DNA from: Puniceicoccaceae bacterium
GTDB lineage: Bacteria; Verrucomicrobiota; Verrucomicrobiia; Opitutales; JAFGAQ01
Direction of reading: 5' to 3'
Length of the DNA: 64,000 nt
NCBI GenBank assembly: GCA_040224245.1
Contig: JBEGIR010000070.1
Location: 24,897-88,896, forward strand
This document shows, one piece after another, positions 26,739-35,540 of the stretch. Each line of letters opens with the position of its first letter. Position 1 is the stretch's first letter. Under the pieces are notes generated by a model. That model was not told the DNA's origin. It ran no database searches and worked only from the letters and a program-made list of their open reading frames with translations. The position numbers and the translations under genes were made by a program.

Positions 26739-29420
26739 TTACTCGGGAATGATCTTGCGTGCCTCGAGGTCGGACGGAATGGAATGCCCAACCATTTCGA
26801 GCAACTGGATCAGGTTGAGCAGGTTTTGGGAAGTGCTGTTGGTGCTGATTCCCGGAACCTCTTCAATGGGCTGAAGGGATTGCGGTGGGGTGATGTGCTG
26901 GGTCTGCATGGGTTGAACTGCACCCAATTCCCTCCATGCTGCTTCGGCGAGGGCTGCATCGCTGGTTTTCATGGCGGCGTAGGCGGTCAGGCGCGCGTGC
27001 CAGTGGGGAAAATTTCCACCTCCGATGCCTTCGGGGGTTTGACGATTGTAGTGACGGCAGTAATCGAGCCAGGCCTGTTCAAACTCGGGATGGTCGACAA
27101 GTTCGAGCAATTCAAACATGACCTCAGCTCCGCCCATGATGGAGACCAGGTGAGCGGTGTGGTGGGAGGGGCCGGGGATGTCGTTGATCATCGCGCCCGT
27201 CTCGGGATCGTAGCCAAACACACCGGGTCCGGAAAAGAGTCCGTGTTCAAATTCGGCAAGACTGGTCATACCAGCGAGAATTTTGTCGCGGTAGCTCGGG
27301 TCGCCCGTGCGTTCCCACTCGGTCATCCAGTTTCCCACAAATGCGAGCCAGTCGGGTCCGACACGAATGCGTGCAGCCGCGGTGGTCGGAAAACGTTCGA
27401 TGGGCATGGCGATGCGCAGGGGGTCGAGACGCAGCAGGGATTGATCGGCATCCCGGACCGCTCGCATCAGATCGCCCGTTCGCTCGTCCGCCGTGAGGTA
27501 ATAATAAAAACGCTGTAGGGCGGCCTGACTGACACGGGCCTCCTTGGCCCCGTCGCCCCAGTGGCGTACATTGTGACGGGTTCCCAGACCCTGGAAGCGG
27601 CCGATGTGGTAGGAGTCCACTTCGCCGACATGGCGCGTCATGGCCTCTGCCATGCGATAGACTGCAGGGTCACCGGTGCGCAGAAAACTGTACCAGAGCC
27701 ACATGTTGGGGACGAGTTCGGCATTGGCCCAGGCATAGCCCCCGATGTCGTAACGCCACATGTGGCGATGGGGATCGTATCCATGCATGACATCGCCATA
27801 GTCCCAGAAACCGTACCAATGGCGCTGGTCGATCTCGGTCTGGTAGTGTTCCAACGCCCCAGCAAGTGCGGCCTCGAAGTTACGTTTTTGTGCGTTCGAC
27901 GAATCGGGCAAACTCCAAACGCCAAAGACACCACTTTCGTGCAGGTATTCCGGCGAAGTCACGAGCAAGCGGGGATGTTGTACACTGGCGGCCTGCTTGG
28001 CTGCCAGTGCGGGTTTGGGAATCGAATCTGTTGCAAACAGCGTGAGTTCGGTGGTGCGGGCGATGCCATAGGGTGTACTGAAGCCCGCTTGCACATCCTC
28101 ATAGGCAGCGCGTAGACCGTGGGCGCGTGTGGAATAGTGGCGCAAGTCCATTGCGGGCGCATCCGGAGACCAGAGCCAGGCGGTCAGGGTTGCTTCCGCA
28201 GTGGTGGCTCCACGAATTTCCAGGGCACTGGGATGGCTCTGCCAGAAATCGCGAACGGCGATGGCCAACCCGCCACTGACCTCGCCGACAAACGCATAAC
28301 CGGAGGAGCGCGTGCCCTGAGCGGCATCGAGCCATACGGTTTCGGAACCCATGCGCTTCTGAATCTGAAATCCATTGGCATTGGGCTGCGTGAGTTTGTA
28401 GTCGGACCAGCTGGCCCAGTCTGCAAACATCTGCTGGCCTACAGACCCAAAACGGGACGCCTCGGGGATGGATTCACCTGCTAATTGACGGGTGTAAAGG
28501 TCGCCAGCACCTGGAATTGGAAAACGACCATATAGCGGCTGAACCGGTTCTGCCCAGATGCCACCGTCGGCTCCGGAGAAACGCACATGGCGATTGGGAA
28601 TGGACTCGTGCAGCGGCACACTGCACTGCAGACCAATGCCGCGGATGAAATCGGCTTCGGCTTCACCGTCGAAGGTAAACGTGTGCACCACATCGACAGA
28701 ATCCTGACCCGCGTAGAAGGTCAGGCGCACCACAAAGGGGAGCCACTTGCGAGCACCACCCTGTTGCTTGTGAGTGCCCTCAAGGCGGATTAGCGCACGC
28801 ATCGGTCCGTCTTGTTCGACGGTGACGAACTCCACCTCACTGATAAACGATGAGTGATTTGGAGCCTGACCCTCGAATCCGTCGGGTCCGTTCTGCAGCA
28901 GTATGATCAGGCGAGCATCGTTGAGCACCTGACGCTTGTCGCGCTTCAGGGATGCGATCAACGCTGGGCCCCGACGCGGGATGACCGCCTGGATGACTCC
29001 GGTGTCAATGGAAACGCTGGACTCTGTCGGCAGCACCGTGATCGATTGAGCCGGATTGCGGGCTTCCGGAGTCGGGTGCAGGGAGAAGGACGCATCGCTG
29101 TCGGCGGGCAGCACACTGGCAAATGCCTTCCACTTGAGTGAGCCGTCGGGCCAGTAGGCCAGTGGCCATGACTGCAGGGTGTGGGTGCCTCCGTCAGTGG
29201 ATTGCAGCACGAAGTTTTGGCCAGGCTGAACGGATCCCTGCGCAAAGGGCACTCCCCACGTCACCCCTCGTGACGGCAGCTCTGGTGTTTCGAGCCACTT
29301 CAGTTCAACAGGGCTGTTTCCGTGCAGGGCAGCGAACGTGCAGAGACTGAGGCAGGCAAGCAGTGAGCAACGCGGCCACCGTTTGGCGGCGGGAATCAGG
29401 GGCAGGAATCGCATCTTCAT
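26739..29420 (-). CDS. Secreted PL26/YetA-like (PcRGLX-type) polysaccharide lyase
   Basis: The protein has 893 residues from MKMRFLPLIP, with a signal peptide ending near AALHG; the in-frame ATG at 29459 would put 13 residues before it. The overall order (N-terminal beta domain opening VELKWLETPELPSRGVTWGVPF, central beta sandwich, C-terminal alpha/alpha barrel rich in Trp, His and Tyr) matches the PcRGLX/YetA family, which includes exo-rhamnogalacturonan lyases (PL26). Segments such as FWDYGDVMHGYDPHRHMWRY and PGPSHHTAHLV are conserved-looking active-site candidates. It acts outside the cytoplasm on pectin-like or other uronic polymers. No transporter or sulfatase genes adjoin it. Family placement is fairly good; substrate is inferred. 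Confidence 0.75.
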   Translation of the reverse strand: MKMRFLPLIPAAKRWPRCSLLACLSLCTFAALHGNSPVELKWLETPELPSRGVTWGVPFAQGSVQPGQNFVLQSTDGGTHTLQSWPLAYWPDGSLKWKAFASVLPADSDASFSLHPTPEARNPAQSITVLPTESSVSIDTGVIQAVIPRRGPALIASLKRDKRQVLNDARLIILLQNGPDGFEGQAPNHSSFISEVEFVTVEQDGPMRALIRLEGTHKQQGGARKWLPFVVRLTFYAGQDSVDVVHTFTFDGEAEADFIRGIGLQCSVPLHESIPNRHVRFSGADGGIWAEPVQPLYGRFPIPGAGDLYTRQLAGESIPEASRFGSVGQQMFADWASWSDYKLTQPNANGFQIQKRMGSETVWLDAAQGTRSSGYAFVGEVSGGLAIAVRDFWQSHPSALEIRGATTAEATLTAWLWSPDAPAMDLRHYSTRAHGLRAAYEDVQAGFSTPYGIARTTELTLFATDSIPKPALAAKQAASVQHPRLLVTSPEYLHESGVFGVWSLPDSSNAQKRNFEAALAGALEHYQTEIDQRHWYGFWDYGDVMHGYDPHRHMWRYDIGGYAWANAELVPNMWLWYSFLRTGDPAVYRMAEAMTRHVGEVDSYHIGRFQGLGTRHNVRHWGDGAKEARVSQAALQRFYYYLTADERTGDLMRAVRDADQSLLRLDPLRIAMPIERFPTTAAARIRVGPDWLAFVGNWMTEWERTGDPSYRDKILAGMTSLAEFEHGLFSGPGVFGYDPETGAMINDIPGPSHHTAHLVSIMGGAEVMFELLELVDHPEFEQAWLDYCRHYNRQTPEGIGGGNFPHWHARLTAYAAMKTSDAALAEAAWRELGAVQPMQTQHITPPQSLQPIEEVPGISTNSTSQNLLNLIQLLEMVGHSIPSDLEARKIIPE

Positions 29421-29630
29421 GGGTCGGAGTGTTAACAGTCGGTGGGTGGGGTTTTGCACGAGCGAAGGCGCAGCTCAAGGCAAACCGTGGGAAAGCATGA
29501 CGGCGAGTGCAGACGACTCAGACAGTCAATTGCTGCGCCTGAGTGCGCACCGCAGGTTTGTGAAGAAATACTTTCGGAATGAAAATTCCAAGTCAACGGG
29601 AGGGGCTGCCGAGGCGGATGCAAGCGGCAT

Positions 29631-30305
29631 TCAAAGCCGCCCCAAAGGCAGGTGCTTCAGCGCAAAGCGCTCCTTCAGGCGTTGCTGCATGCGACCGCGC
29701 AAATAGAGGAATACCTGTGCGGTTGTGAACGCATCCCCGAGCGCCGTGTGGCGGTCAACGGGATTGATTTCAAGCTGCTGGCATACCTCGTCGAGGCTGG
29801 GTGGACGCTGGTTGGTGTAGGCTGATTTTTTGAAGGCATCAATCTCGGCCATGGCGAGGTCACCGGTGTCGATCATGCGATTGCGAAAGCGCAGCCCGAA
29901 GTGCCGTTCCATGGCGGCGTTGAGCATGGTGGCGTCAAAACGGATGTGATGCCCCACCACCACGGTGCCTGTCAGCTTCTGCACAAGCTGTTCGATCATC
30001 TCTGCTTCCGAGATGCCGTGGCTCGACTCAGATGGCAGGATGCCGTGAACTTTGACCGCATCATTGATCGCCGCATTTTCCTGAAACACGATGCGGTTCC
30101 ACAGACGATCCACCCGCAGCTGCTGATCTTCAATGGTGGCGACTGCAATCGAGAGGATGCGGTCCTTTCGCAGATCAAATCCGGTGGTCTCCACATCGAC
30201 CACGCTGTAGCGGAGCTGGGACTCCGGTTGATTGCGGGGTATTCGAGGCTGCCGCCGGTAGGTCTGTTGCCATTCGGGGCGTTGTTTTTGCATCCAGTGC
30301 CACAT
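29631..30305 (-). CDS. DnaQ-like DEDDh 3'-5' exonuclease
   Basis: From the ATG at 30305 the protein has 224 residues; that start has a strong GGAGG about 7 nt upstream and lies 4 nt after the previous stop, while the longer frame from 30374 would overlap it. The Exo motifs are present: DVETTGFDL (Exo I, Asp and Glu), GHHIRFDATML (Exo II), and HTALGDAFTTAQVF (Exo III with His and Asp). Such proteins trim 3' ends as proofreading subunits or stand-alone nucleases. It forms an operon with the DUF294 protein just upstream, a pair I know from other bacteria as well. Role in that pair is not established. Confidence 0.92.
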   Translation of the reverse strand: MWHWMQKQRPEWQQTYRRQPRIPRNQPESQLRYSVVDVETTGFDLRKDRILSIAVATIEDQQLRVDRLWNRIVFQENAAINDAVKVHGILPSESSHGISEAEMIEQLVQKLTGTVVVGHHIRFDATMLNAAMERHFGLRFRNRMIDTGDLAMAEIDAFKKSAYTNQRPPSLDEVCQQLEINPVDRHTALGDAFTTAQVFLYLRGRMQQRLKERFALKHLPLGRL

Positions 30306-30309
30306 GGGA

Positions 30310-32259
30310 CTACCTCCGGCTTTCCAGATGAAATTCATTGCGCAACGCATGTTGCACCATTCGCACGACGTCAAAACTGTGGGTCAGTTGTGCGCGCTCA
30401 AGTTTCGAAATGCTGTCTGGTTCGAGAAAACGACCCGAGTCCCCACGGCGCAAACCGTTTAAGGTGCGCAGGCGAAGCAGGTATTCGTAGGCCTCTTCCG
30501 CATAAGCAGCAACCTCGCGCAGGGATTCCACCTGAGCATGAATATCCTGCCAACGTCCACCAGTGGAATAGCGGCGCATCAACTTGTATTTAAACGCGAG
30601 AATCTGAGCAGCTCCCCGGATGGGAGTGAGTGCCCGTGCCTTGATGTCGAATTGCCCCTCGTGGCTGCCGCGTCGCTCCACCACAAACTGTTTGAGAAAG
30701 TTGAGGGGTGGTGGCGTGGCAACGATATTTTCCGCAATGCGTCGCAGGAGTGCCGGAGCTTCAGAGATCTCGGCAAACAAGTGCTTGCGCAGGGCGTCGA
30801 ACAGGGCAGCGTCTCCGCAGACGCGACGCATGTCAAAAGCGATGATCGCGCGCAGCAGAAAATCGGCCTCCGGTTGTGCCTTGACGGTTTGAATTTCCTC
30901 CTGCCACTCGACCTCGGTGCGGCACCAGCGCGGATTGAGCGCCATGACTCCTCCCTGGCACTTGGCAAATCCACAGGCCATCATGCCGTCGATCACGGCA
31001 CTGCCGAGTTGGGTGAACGCCTCGCGATGGGCTTCATCGGTTTTTGCATCGCCGGTCGAGGCAAACAGGATGCCGTTGTCGATATCGGTGCGCAGCAGTT
31101 GCTCGCGGCGTCCATCGCTGCCAACAGCAATCCAGGTCCACGGAACATCGGGCAGCTGATAGCGCTCCTTTTCCAACTCCCGCAACTTGAGATGCACGAG
31201 GTTTTGAACCAGTTCGTCGTAAATTTCTGCACTGATCTGGCCCACAAAAATCGATGAAACCCCCGAATCGAGGTAGCTGCGAATGATGGACTCGAGATCA
31301 TCGCAAATCTCCCTCAAGCGTGAGACAGATTCGGTGGAGCGGATTTCCCGCAACAATCCGGCGGGATGGTGTCCAGTCTGTGCCAGCAGATCCTTTTCGG
31401 TGCAGACATCAAGCAGTGCGCTTTTGTCTGTGCCGTCCTCGGTAACGCAGACCTGACCAATGCGCTCACGGAGCATCAGCAGCAGTGCTGCAGTGGAAGA
31501 GGAACCGTTCTCGACGGTGACGACAGGGCTGGACATGATGCGCTCGACCGGATCCTGTTCGGAGCGACCTTCGACAATGATTTGCTCCACGATGTCGCGA
31601 TAGGTCAGGATGCCCAACGGGTGTTGTTCGGGACTTGCAACGAGCATGGACGGAACGCGCTGTGCGACCATGTTGGCGGCAGCCTCCCGGATGCTGGTGT
31701 CGGGTGCACAGGTCAGCAGGCGATGGTCTGGCCGAGGGGTAATCTGTTGTGCGCCATCGAGGTGGGACTGAAGGATGTTTTTGGTGCGACTGGCAATGCG
31801 CGCTGACGTTTGGTTGGGCAGAGGAATCGCGTGGCCCAGACGCGTGGCCCAGAACAGGTGGCGTCGGATGTAGTTTCGCGCCAGGTCATTGGCCTCGATG
31901 AGCGGTTTTACGAGTTTCCAACTGAATTCATAAAAGAGGGAATCTTCGGCGGTCACCGCGCGAACGACAAACGGTTTGCCCTCATGCAATGCTGTCAGTC
32001 CGAGAAGGTCTCCCACATCGCGCACATCCACGAGTTCAAACTCATTTTCATGCTTCCAGTGGTATTCTACTCGACCACGTGCCAGAAAAAGCAAACGATC
32101 GTTGGCATTTTGGCCAACTTCCCAAACCACTGACTGCTTGACGGATACAGAGACGGTGGCCTGTTCGGCAATAGCCAGAACCGTTGCCTCTTCGAGTAGG
32201 GAAAAAGGCGGAAACTTTTTGAGGGTATCTGCGATGCGAAGTGGAATGGCGTTGCTCAT
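30310..32259 (-). CDS. Cyclic-nucleotide-binding / CBS / DUF294 nucleotidyltransferase-like protein
   Basis: A 649-residue protein from MSNAIPLRIA; ATG at 32259 is preferred over an upstream start at 32286. Domain order is a cNMP-binding barrel (about 15-140), a CBS pair (about 185-310: ILTYRDIVEQII, LLDVCTEKDLLAQTG), a DUF294 nucleotidyltransferase-like fold with GSDGRREQLLRTDID (about 385-400), and a C-terminal helical DUF294 substrate-binding domain. The GSDxRxE motif and the acidic TDID triad resemble GlnD-type nucleotidyltransferases. It sits 4 bp upstream of the DnaQ-like exonuclease gene, so a second-messenger- or nucleotide-regulated complex is likely (inference). The cytoplasmic location is clear. 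Confidence 0.88.
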   Translation of the reverse strand: MSNAIPLRIADTLKKFPPFSLLEEATVLAIAEQATVSVSVKQSVVWEVGQNANDRLLFLARGRVEYHWKHENEFELVDVRDVGDLLGLTALHEGKPFVVRAVTAEDSLFYEFSWKLVKPLIEANDLARNYIRRHLFWATRLGHAIPLPNQTSARIASRTKNILQSHLDGAQQITPRPDHRLLTCAPDTSIREAAANMVAQRVPSMLVASPEQHPLGILTYRDIVEQIIVEGRSEQDPVERIMSSPVVTVENGSSSTAALLLMLRERIGQVCVTEDGTDKSALLDVCTEKDLLAQTGHHPAGLLREIRSTESVSRLREICDDLESIIRSYLDSGVSSIFVGQISAEIYDELVQNLVHLKLRELEKERYQLPDVPWTWIAVGSDGRREQLLRTDIDNGILFASTGDAKTDEAHREAFTQLGSAVIDGMMACGFAKCQGGVMALNPRWCRTEVEWQEEIQTVKAQPEADFLLRAIIAFDMRRVCGDAALFDALRKHLFAEISEAPALLRRIAENIVATPPPLNFLKQFVVERRGSHEGQFDIKARALTPIRGAAQILAFKYKLMRRYSTGGRWQDIHAQVESLREVAAYAEEAYEYLLRLRTLNGLRRGDSGRFLEPDSISKLERAQLTHSFDVVRMVQHALRNEFHLESRR

Positions 32260-32471
32260 GATGTGGAATGACCTTTTCAGGCTCACTCATTCCGGAGCGA
32301 TGGGCAACGGCAAAAATGAAGGCAATGGGGCAAATGCGTTCCAAAAGTGCAGTGCGACTTCAGGGGGGCTCGCAGGTGCATGCATCGTGCGCCAAAGCAT
32401 TTGTTGAACGAAAGCTACCCCGCCTTGCTGCAGCGTTTGCGAGAACTTCGAGGGTTGTCGGGAAATGGAAT

Positions 32472-33368
32472 TCAACGCTCTGGCAGGCGTGAAATTGCGA
32501 TCAGCGAACCGAGAATGAGCAACCCGCCAGCGACAATGCCGGGGCCGAGTGTCTCACCGGGAATGAAGAGCACCGATTCGATTACGCCCATCAGCGGAAT
32601 CAGAAAGCGGTAGGTTGAGAGCAGGTTGACGGAATACTGTTCGACGAGACGGTTCCAGATCGTGAAAGCCGTTGCAGAGAGAAAGGCCAGGTATGCGGTG
32701 ATGCCGACGGTTTTCCAGCTCAGCTGATCGAGGTATTCGGGAATCCATGGACTGGCGGTGATCAACAGCAGGCATCCACCCGAGAACAGGGAAAATGCGG
32801 TTGTGGTGCGGCTGCCGCTGATCGGTGCGACCTGCTTCATGTAGATCGCAGCGATGGAACCGCAGAGCGTGGCGGCGAGAAATCCGGCGGTGCCCAGCAG
32901 CACGTTGCCGCTGCCAGCCCCAGGGGCGTATGCGGCAAGGGCGATGCCGATGGAACAGAGCACAAGCAACAGCCAGTGCACGGGGCGTGGTGAGGGCGAA
33001 CCTGTCAGCACTGGTGCGAGCAGAACCCACCAAAAACTACCAGCCCCAACCAACAGCGAACCCAGGGTTCCGCTCGACGCACTGATCGCGAAGTAGAAGA
33101 AGAGGTATTGAAAGTAGGTTTGTCCGAGCACGATGGCGAGCAGCGGCAAACGGGGCACCCTGTGAATGCTTTCGAGGACACGATGCCGACAAAATGGAAG
33201 GATGAACAGACCTGCGATCAGAAATCGCGAGCCAGCGAACACCAGTTGTTTTCCGTAGGAATCGAGCTGCAGCACCTCGTAGCTGTTTTTGATGACCGGG
33301 AAGGCACTGCCCCACAGGGCAGCGCAGATCAGAACCTGCACATAGAAGCGGAGAGGGGGTGGGTGCAT
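32472..33368 (-). CDS. EamA-family (DMT) transporter, first of two
   Basis: The protein has 298 residues and ten predicted helices arranged as two EamA repeats. A short N-terminus MHPPPLRFYVQ leads into helix 1 (ALWGSAFPVIKNS); later come TLGSLLVGAGSFWWVLLAP and a C-terminal pair ending GLLILGSLIAI. Members export amino acids or other metabolites. A GTG immediately before the ATG is another possible start. It lies 6 bp downstream of a second EamA gene on the same strand, so the two probably form one transcript and may work as a pair. Substrate is unknown. Confidence 0.88.
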   Translation of the reverse strand: MHPPPLRFYVQVLICAALWGSAFPVIKNSYEVLQLDSYGKQLVFAGSRFLIAGLFILPFCRHRVLESIHRVPRLPLLAIVLGQTYFQYLFFYFAISASSGTLGSLLVGAGSFWWVLLAPVLTGSPSPRPVHWLLLVLCSIGIALAAYAPGAGSGNVLLGTAGFLAATLCGSIAAIYMKQVAPISGSRTTTAFSLFSGGCLLLITASPWIPEYLDQLSWKTVGITAYLAFLSATAFTIWNRLVEQYSVNLLSTYRFLIPLMGVIESVLFIPGETLGPGIVAGGLLILGSLIAISRLPER

Positions 33369-33374
33369 CACGGA

Positions 33375-34235
33375 TCAGTTTCCGATGGCTGTCTGCCTGG
33401 CGGACAGGCGCTGGTTGACCCATAGTGAACCCGCAATGATGGCACTGCCAATGCCGAGTCGGACGAGATCAGCTTCGCGATTCCAGATCAGCACATTGAC
33501 GAGCAGACCTGCGGGGATGAGTGCGTTATTCATGATGGCCAGAGCACCTGGATTTACCTGTTGTGCGCCGCGGTTCCAGAGAAAGTATCCTAGCCCGGAA
33601 GCGACCACACCGAGCCAGATCAGCACAACCCACTGGATGGCTTGATCGGGCAGGCGGGCTTGTCCCTGCGACAGGCAGGCGATGGATGTGAGCAGAAAAG
33701 CACCCAGATAGAAGTAACCAAAGCTGGCAAACCCAGGGTCGTGCGTTGCGCGTTGCAGGTGTCGGTAGGCCACCTGTCCGAAGGCAAAGCAGAGGTTAGA
33801 TCCCTGAACCAGAAAAAATCCGAGCACAAAGGAGGAGGAAATTGCGCCCCAGCGGATGACTAACGCACCGATCACCGCCAGGGTGGCCACCAGAAAATAC
33901 CGACTTGAAAAACGTCTGGAGAAAGCATCATCGATCAGCGTGACATAGAGCGGTGTGAAAATGGTGAAGATCAGCACTTCGGGAACGGTCAGGTGCTCAA
34001 AGCTTTGATAGTAGAACAGGTACATCAATCCCAGTTGCACCGCACCGATGCCAGCGAGCTGCAATGCTTGTGTCCGAGCAATGCGGCAGCGTAGCAGCAG
34101 GGGGGTAAAGAGCAGCAGCGCCAGTGCCGTGCGAAACCATGCGGCAAACCACGGGTCGACCTGACCTGACAGGTAGACGCCGATCAGACTGAAGGAAAAG
34201 GCCCAGATGAGGGTGGTGATGACCAGAAATTTCAT
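33375..34235 (-). CDS. EamA-family (DMT) transporter, second of two
   Basis: The protein has 286 residues, starting MKFLVITTLIWAFSFS, with ten predicted helices and two EamA repeats. LGFFLVQGSNLCFAFGQVAYR lies mid-protein and GLGYFLWNRGAQQVNPGALAIMNN near the end, both typical of the family. It is the upstream member of a tight pair (6-bp gap). Its start is 72 bp from the divergent DUF6314 gene, so that short gap contains both promoters. Export of a small metabolite is the usual family role; the actual substrate cannot be told. Confidence 0.88.
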   Translation of the reverse strand: MKFLVITTLIWAFSFSLIGVYLSGQVDPWFAAWFRTALALLLFTPLLLRCRIARTQALQLAGIGAVQLGLMYLFYYQSFEHLTVPEVLIFTIFTPLYVTLIDDAFSRRFSSRYFLVATLAVIGALVIRWGAISSSFVLGFFLVQGSNLCFAFGQVAYRHLQRATHDPGFASFGYFYLGAFLLTSIACLSQGQARLPDQAIQWVVLIWLGVVASGLGYFLWNRGAQQVNPGALAIMNNALIPAGLLVNVLIWNREADLVRLGIGSAIIAGSLWVNQRLSARQTAIGN

Positions 34236-34307
34236 GAAGGGGTGCTCGCACGCAGCATTCCTTGGTTGCGCTTGGGGGTAAAGCTGATTTTTCGTTGGAT
34301 TTGCACC

Positions 34308-34772
34308 ATGTCCGCATTGTCCACTTTTTGGGAGTTACTGCCCCGGATCTCCCACTTTCGATACGAATCCCTTCCCGGTCCGGCGTCCATGACCGGATGG
34401 AAGGGCAGTGCCAGCGGTGTGATCGAAGTCACCTGCGACCCTGCGCTCCAATGGATTCATTTTGCCGAGAGCTGTCAGTTTGAACTGGAGCTGACTGGCC
34501 AGCACTTTGCATTGAAGAACCAGTTTCGCTGGGTTTGGCAGGAGCATGATTCGATTCGTCTCGAACAGTGGCGTCGTGGACATGCAGTGCCGTTATTGGA
34601 TCTCGTCGAGCGCAGTCCTGCGATTCTGGTGGAACGCGAGGCTCACCTCTGTGGTGCGGATGATTATCGATTGCAGGTTCGACTGCGGGGTGATGGATTC
34701 GACGCGGATTGGTCCATTCGCGGCCCCAAAAAGGACGAGCATCTGGCTTATCGATACCGCTGCGATCGGTAA
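34308..34772 (+). CDS. DUF6314-like protein
   Basis: The protein has 154 residues from MSALSTFWELL; the earlier in-frame start at 34242 would run into the promoter of the divergent gene. It reads as a compact beta-barrel: ISHFRYESLPG, SASGVIEVTC, LKNQFRWVWQEHDSIRLEQWR, HLCGADDYRLQVRL, and a closing DADWSIRGPKKDEHLAYRYRC. The WSIRGPKKD motif followed by a Tyr-rich strand is what I associate with the DUF6314 family, whose function is unknown. Convergent with the TetR gene at 34.8 kb. Family assignment is from memory of the motif and only moderate. Confidence 0.6.
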   Translation: MSALSTFWELLPRISHFRYESLPGPASMTGWKGSASGVIEVTCDPALQWIHFAESCQFELELTGQHFALKNQFRWVWQEHDSIRLEQWRRGHAVPLLDLVERSPAILVEREAHLCGADDYRLQVRLRGDGFDADWSIRGPKKDEHLAYRYRCDR

Positions 34773-34804
34773 AGTGCAGTGGCTCTCCGGCGTCGGGAAC
34801 AAGG

Positions 34805-35398
34805 CTACAGATCGGTTCGCAAGTGGATGAGTATGCGGTCCACGAGGTTTTCGAGTTCCGCTTCGGAGAAGTTGGCTCGCACCAGGGTTCGCAGGCCGCA
34901 CATTTGGCTGACGAGGTAGGTGGCGGCGGCAGGCGTATTGAAATTTTCGGGCAACTCGTTCTTTCGCTTGGCCAGTTCGAGTGCGTTTTGCAGTGTGCTG
35001 CGCGTGATGCCCAGTAGGCGGTTGATCACGGGACTGAGTATCGGGTGGTGGGTGCCAATCTCATTTGCGCTCTTTACCAGCATGCAACCCTTGGCAGGTG
35101 GATGGTCGAGTTCCTCACGGGCGATGCGCACAAAGTATTTGCGAATCGAATCGAGCACATGGCTCTCGGCTGTCACCATCTGCACCATGTCCCTGAAAAA
35201 AACCTTCCCATACTCCTCGAGACAGATTTGGTAGAGCGCATCCTTACTGCCAAATGCGGCGTAGAAGGTACTCTTGGAGACTCGCATGGCGCGGGTGAGG
35301 TCGATCAGCGAGGTGCCGGCATAGCCCTGATCCCAGAAGAGCTGGGTGGCGATTCGGATGATCTGGGTACGATTGTATGCTCTGGGGCGGCCCGCCAT
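34805..35398 (-). CDS. TetR/AcrR-family repressor
   Basis: A protein of 197 residues from MAGRPRAYNRTQ. The N-terminal HTH is clear: ATQLFWDQGYAGTSLIDLTRAMRVSKSTFYAAFGSKDALY. The C-terminal ligand domain includes a CMLVKSANEIG segment typical of the subgroup with C-terminal TetR_C_16-like domains. It is divergent from the RND efflux operon starting 142 bp away, the usual place for a repressor of such a pump. As the pump is broken, the repressor may now be an orphan or control other genes. The reading frame is intact. Confidence 0.92.
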   Translation of the reverse strand: MAGRPRAYNRTQIIRIATQLFWDQGYAGTSLIDLTRAMRVSKSTFYAAFGSKDALYQICLEEYGKVFFRDMVQMVTAESHVLDSIRKYFVRIAREELDHPPAKGCMLVKSANEIGTHHPILSPVINRLLGITRSTLQNALELAKRKNELPENFNTPAAATYLVSQMCGLRTLVRANFSEAELENLVDRILIHLRTDL

Positions 35399-35540
35399 GG
35401 TGCAATGCATCGTAGGTTTTTGGGAAGCCCTGTCAATCGAGTGCCGTTACCTCAGCCTCTGGTGCTGAAATTTGATAAATCGCAATCGAGGGCAACGCTG
35501 GTTCGTTCGTTACCTGTTCGACCCTGTTTCTGCTTCTGCC

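Noticed and set aside
26649..27518. Open frame of 289 codons on the plus strand
   Set aside because: Antisense to the PL26-like lyase, with no family resemblance.
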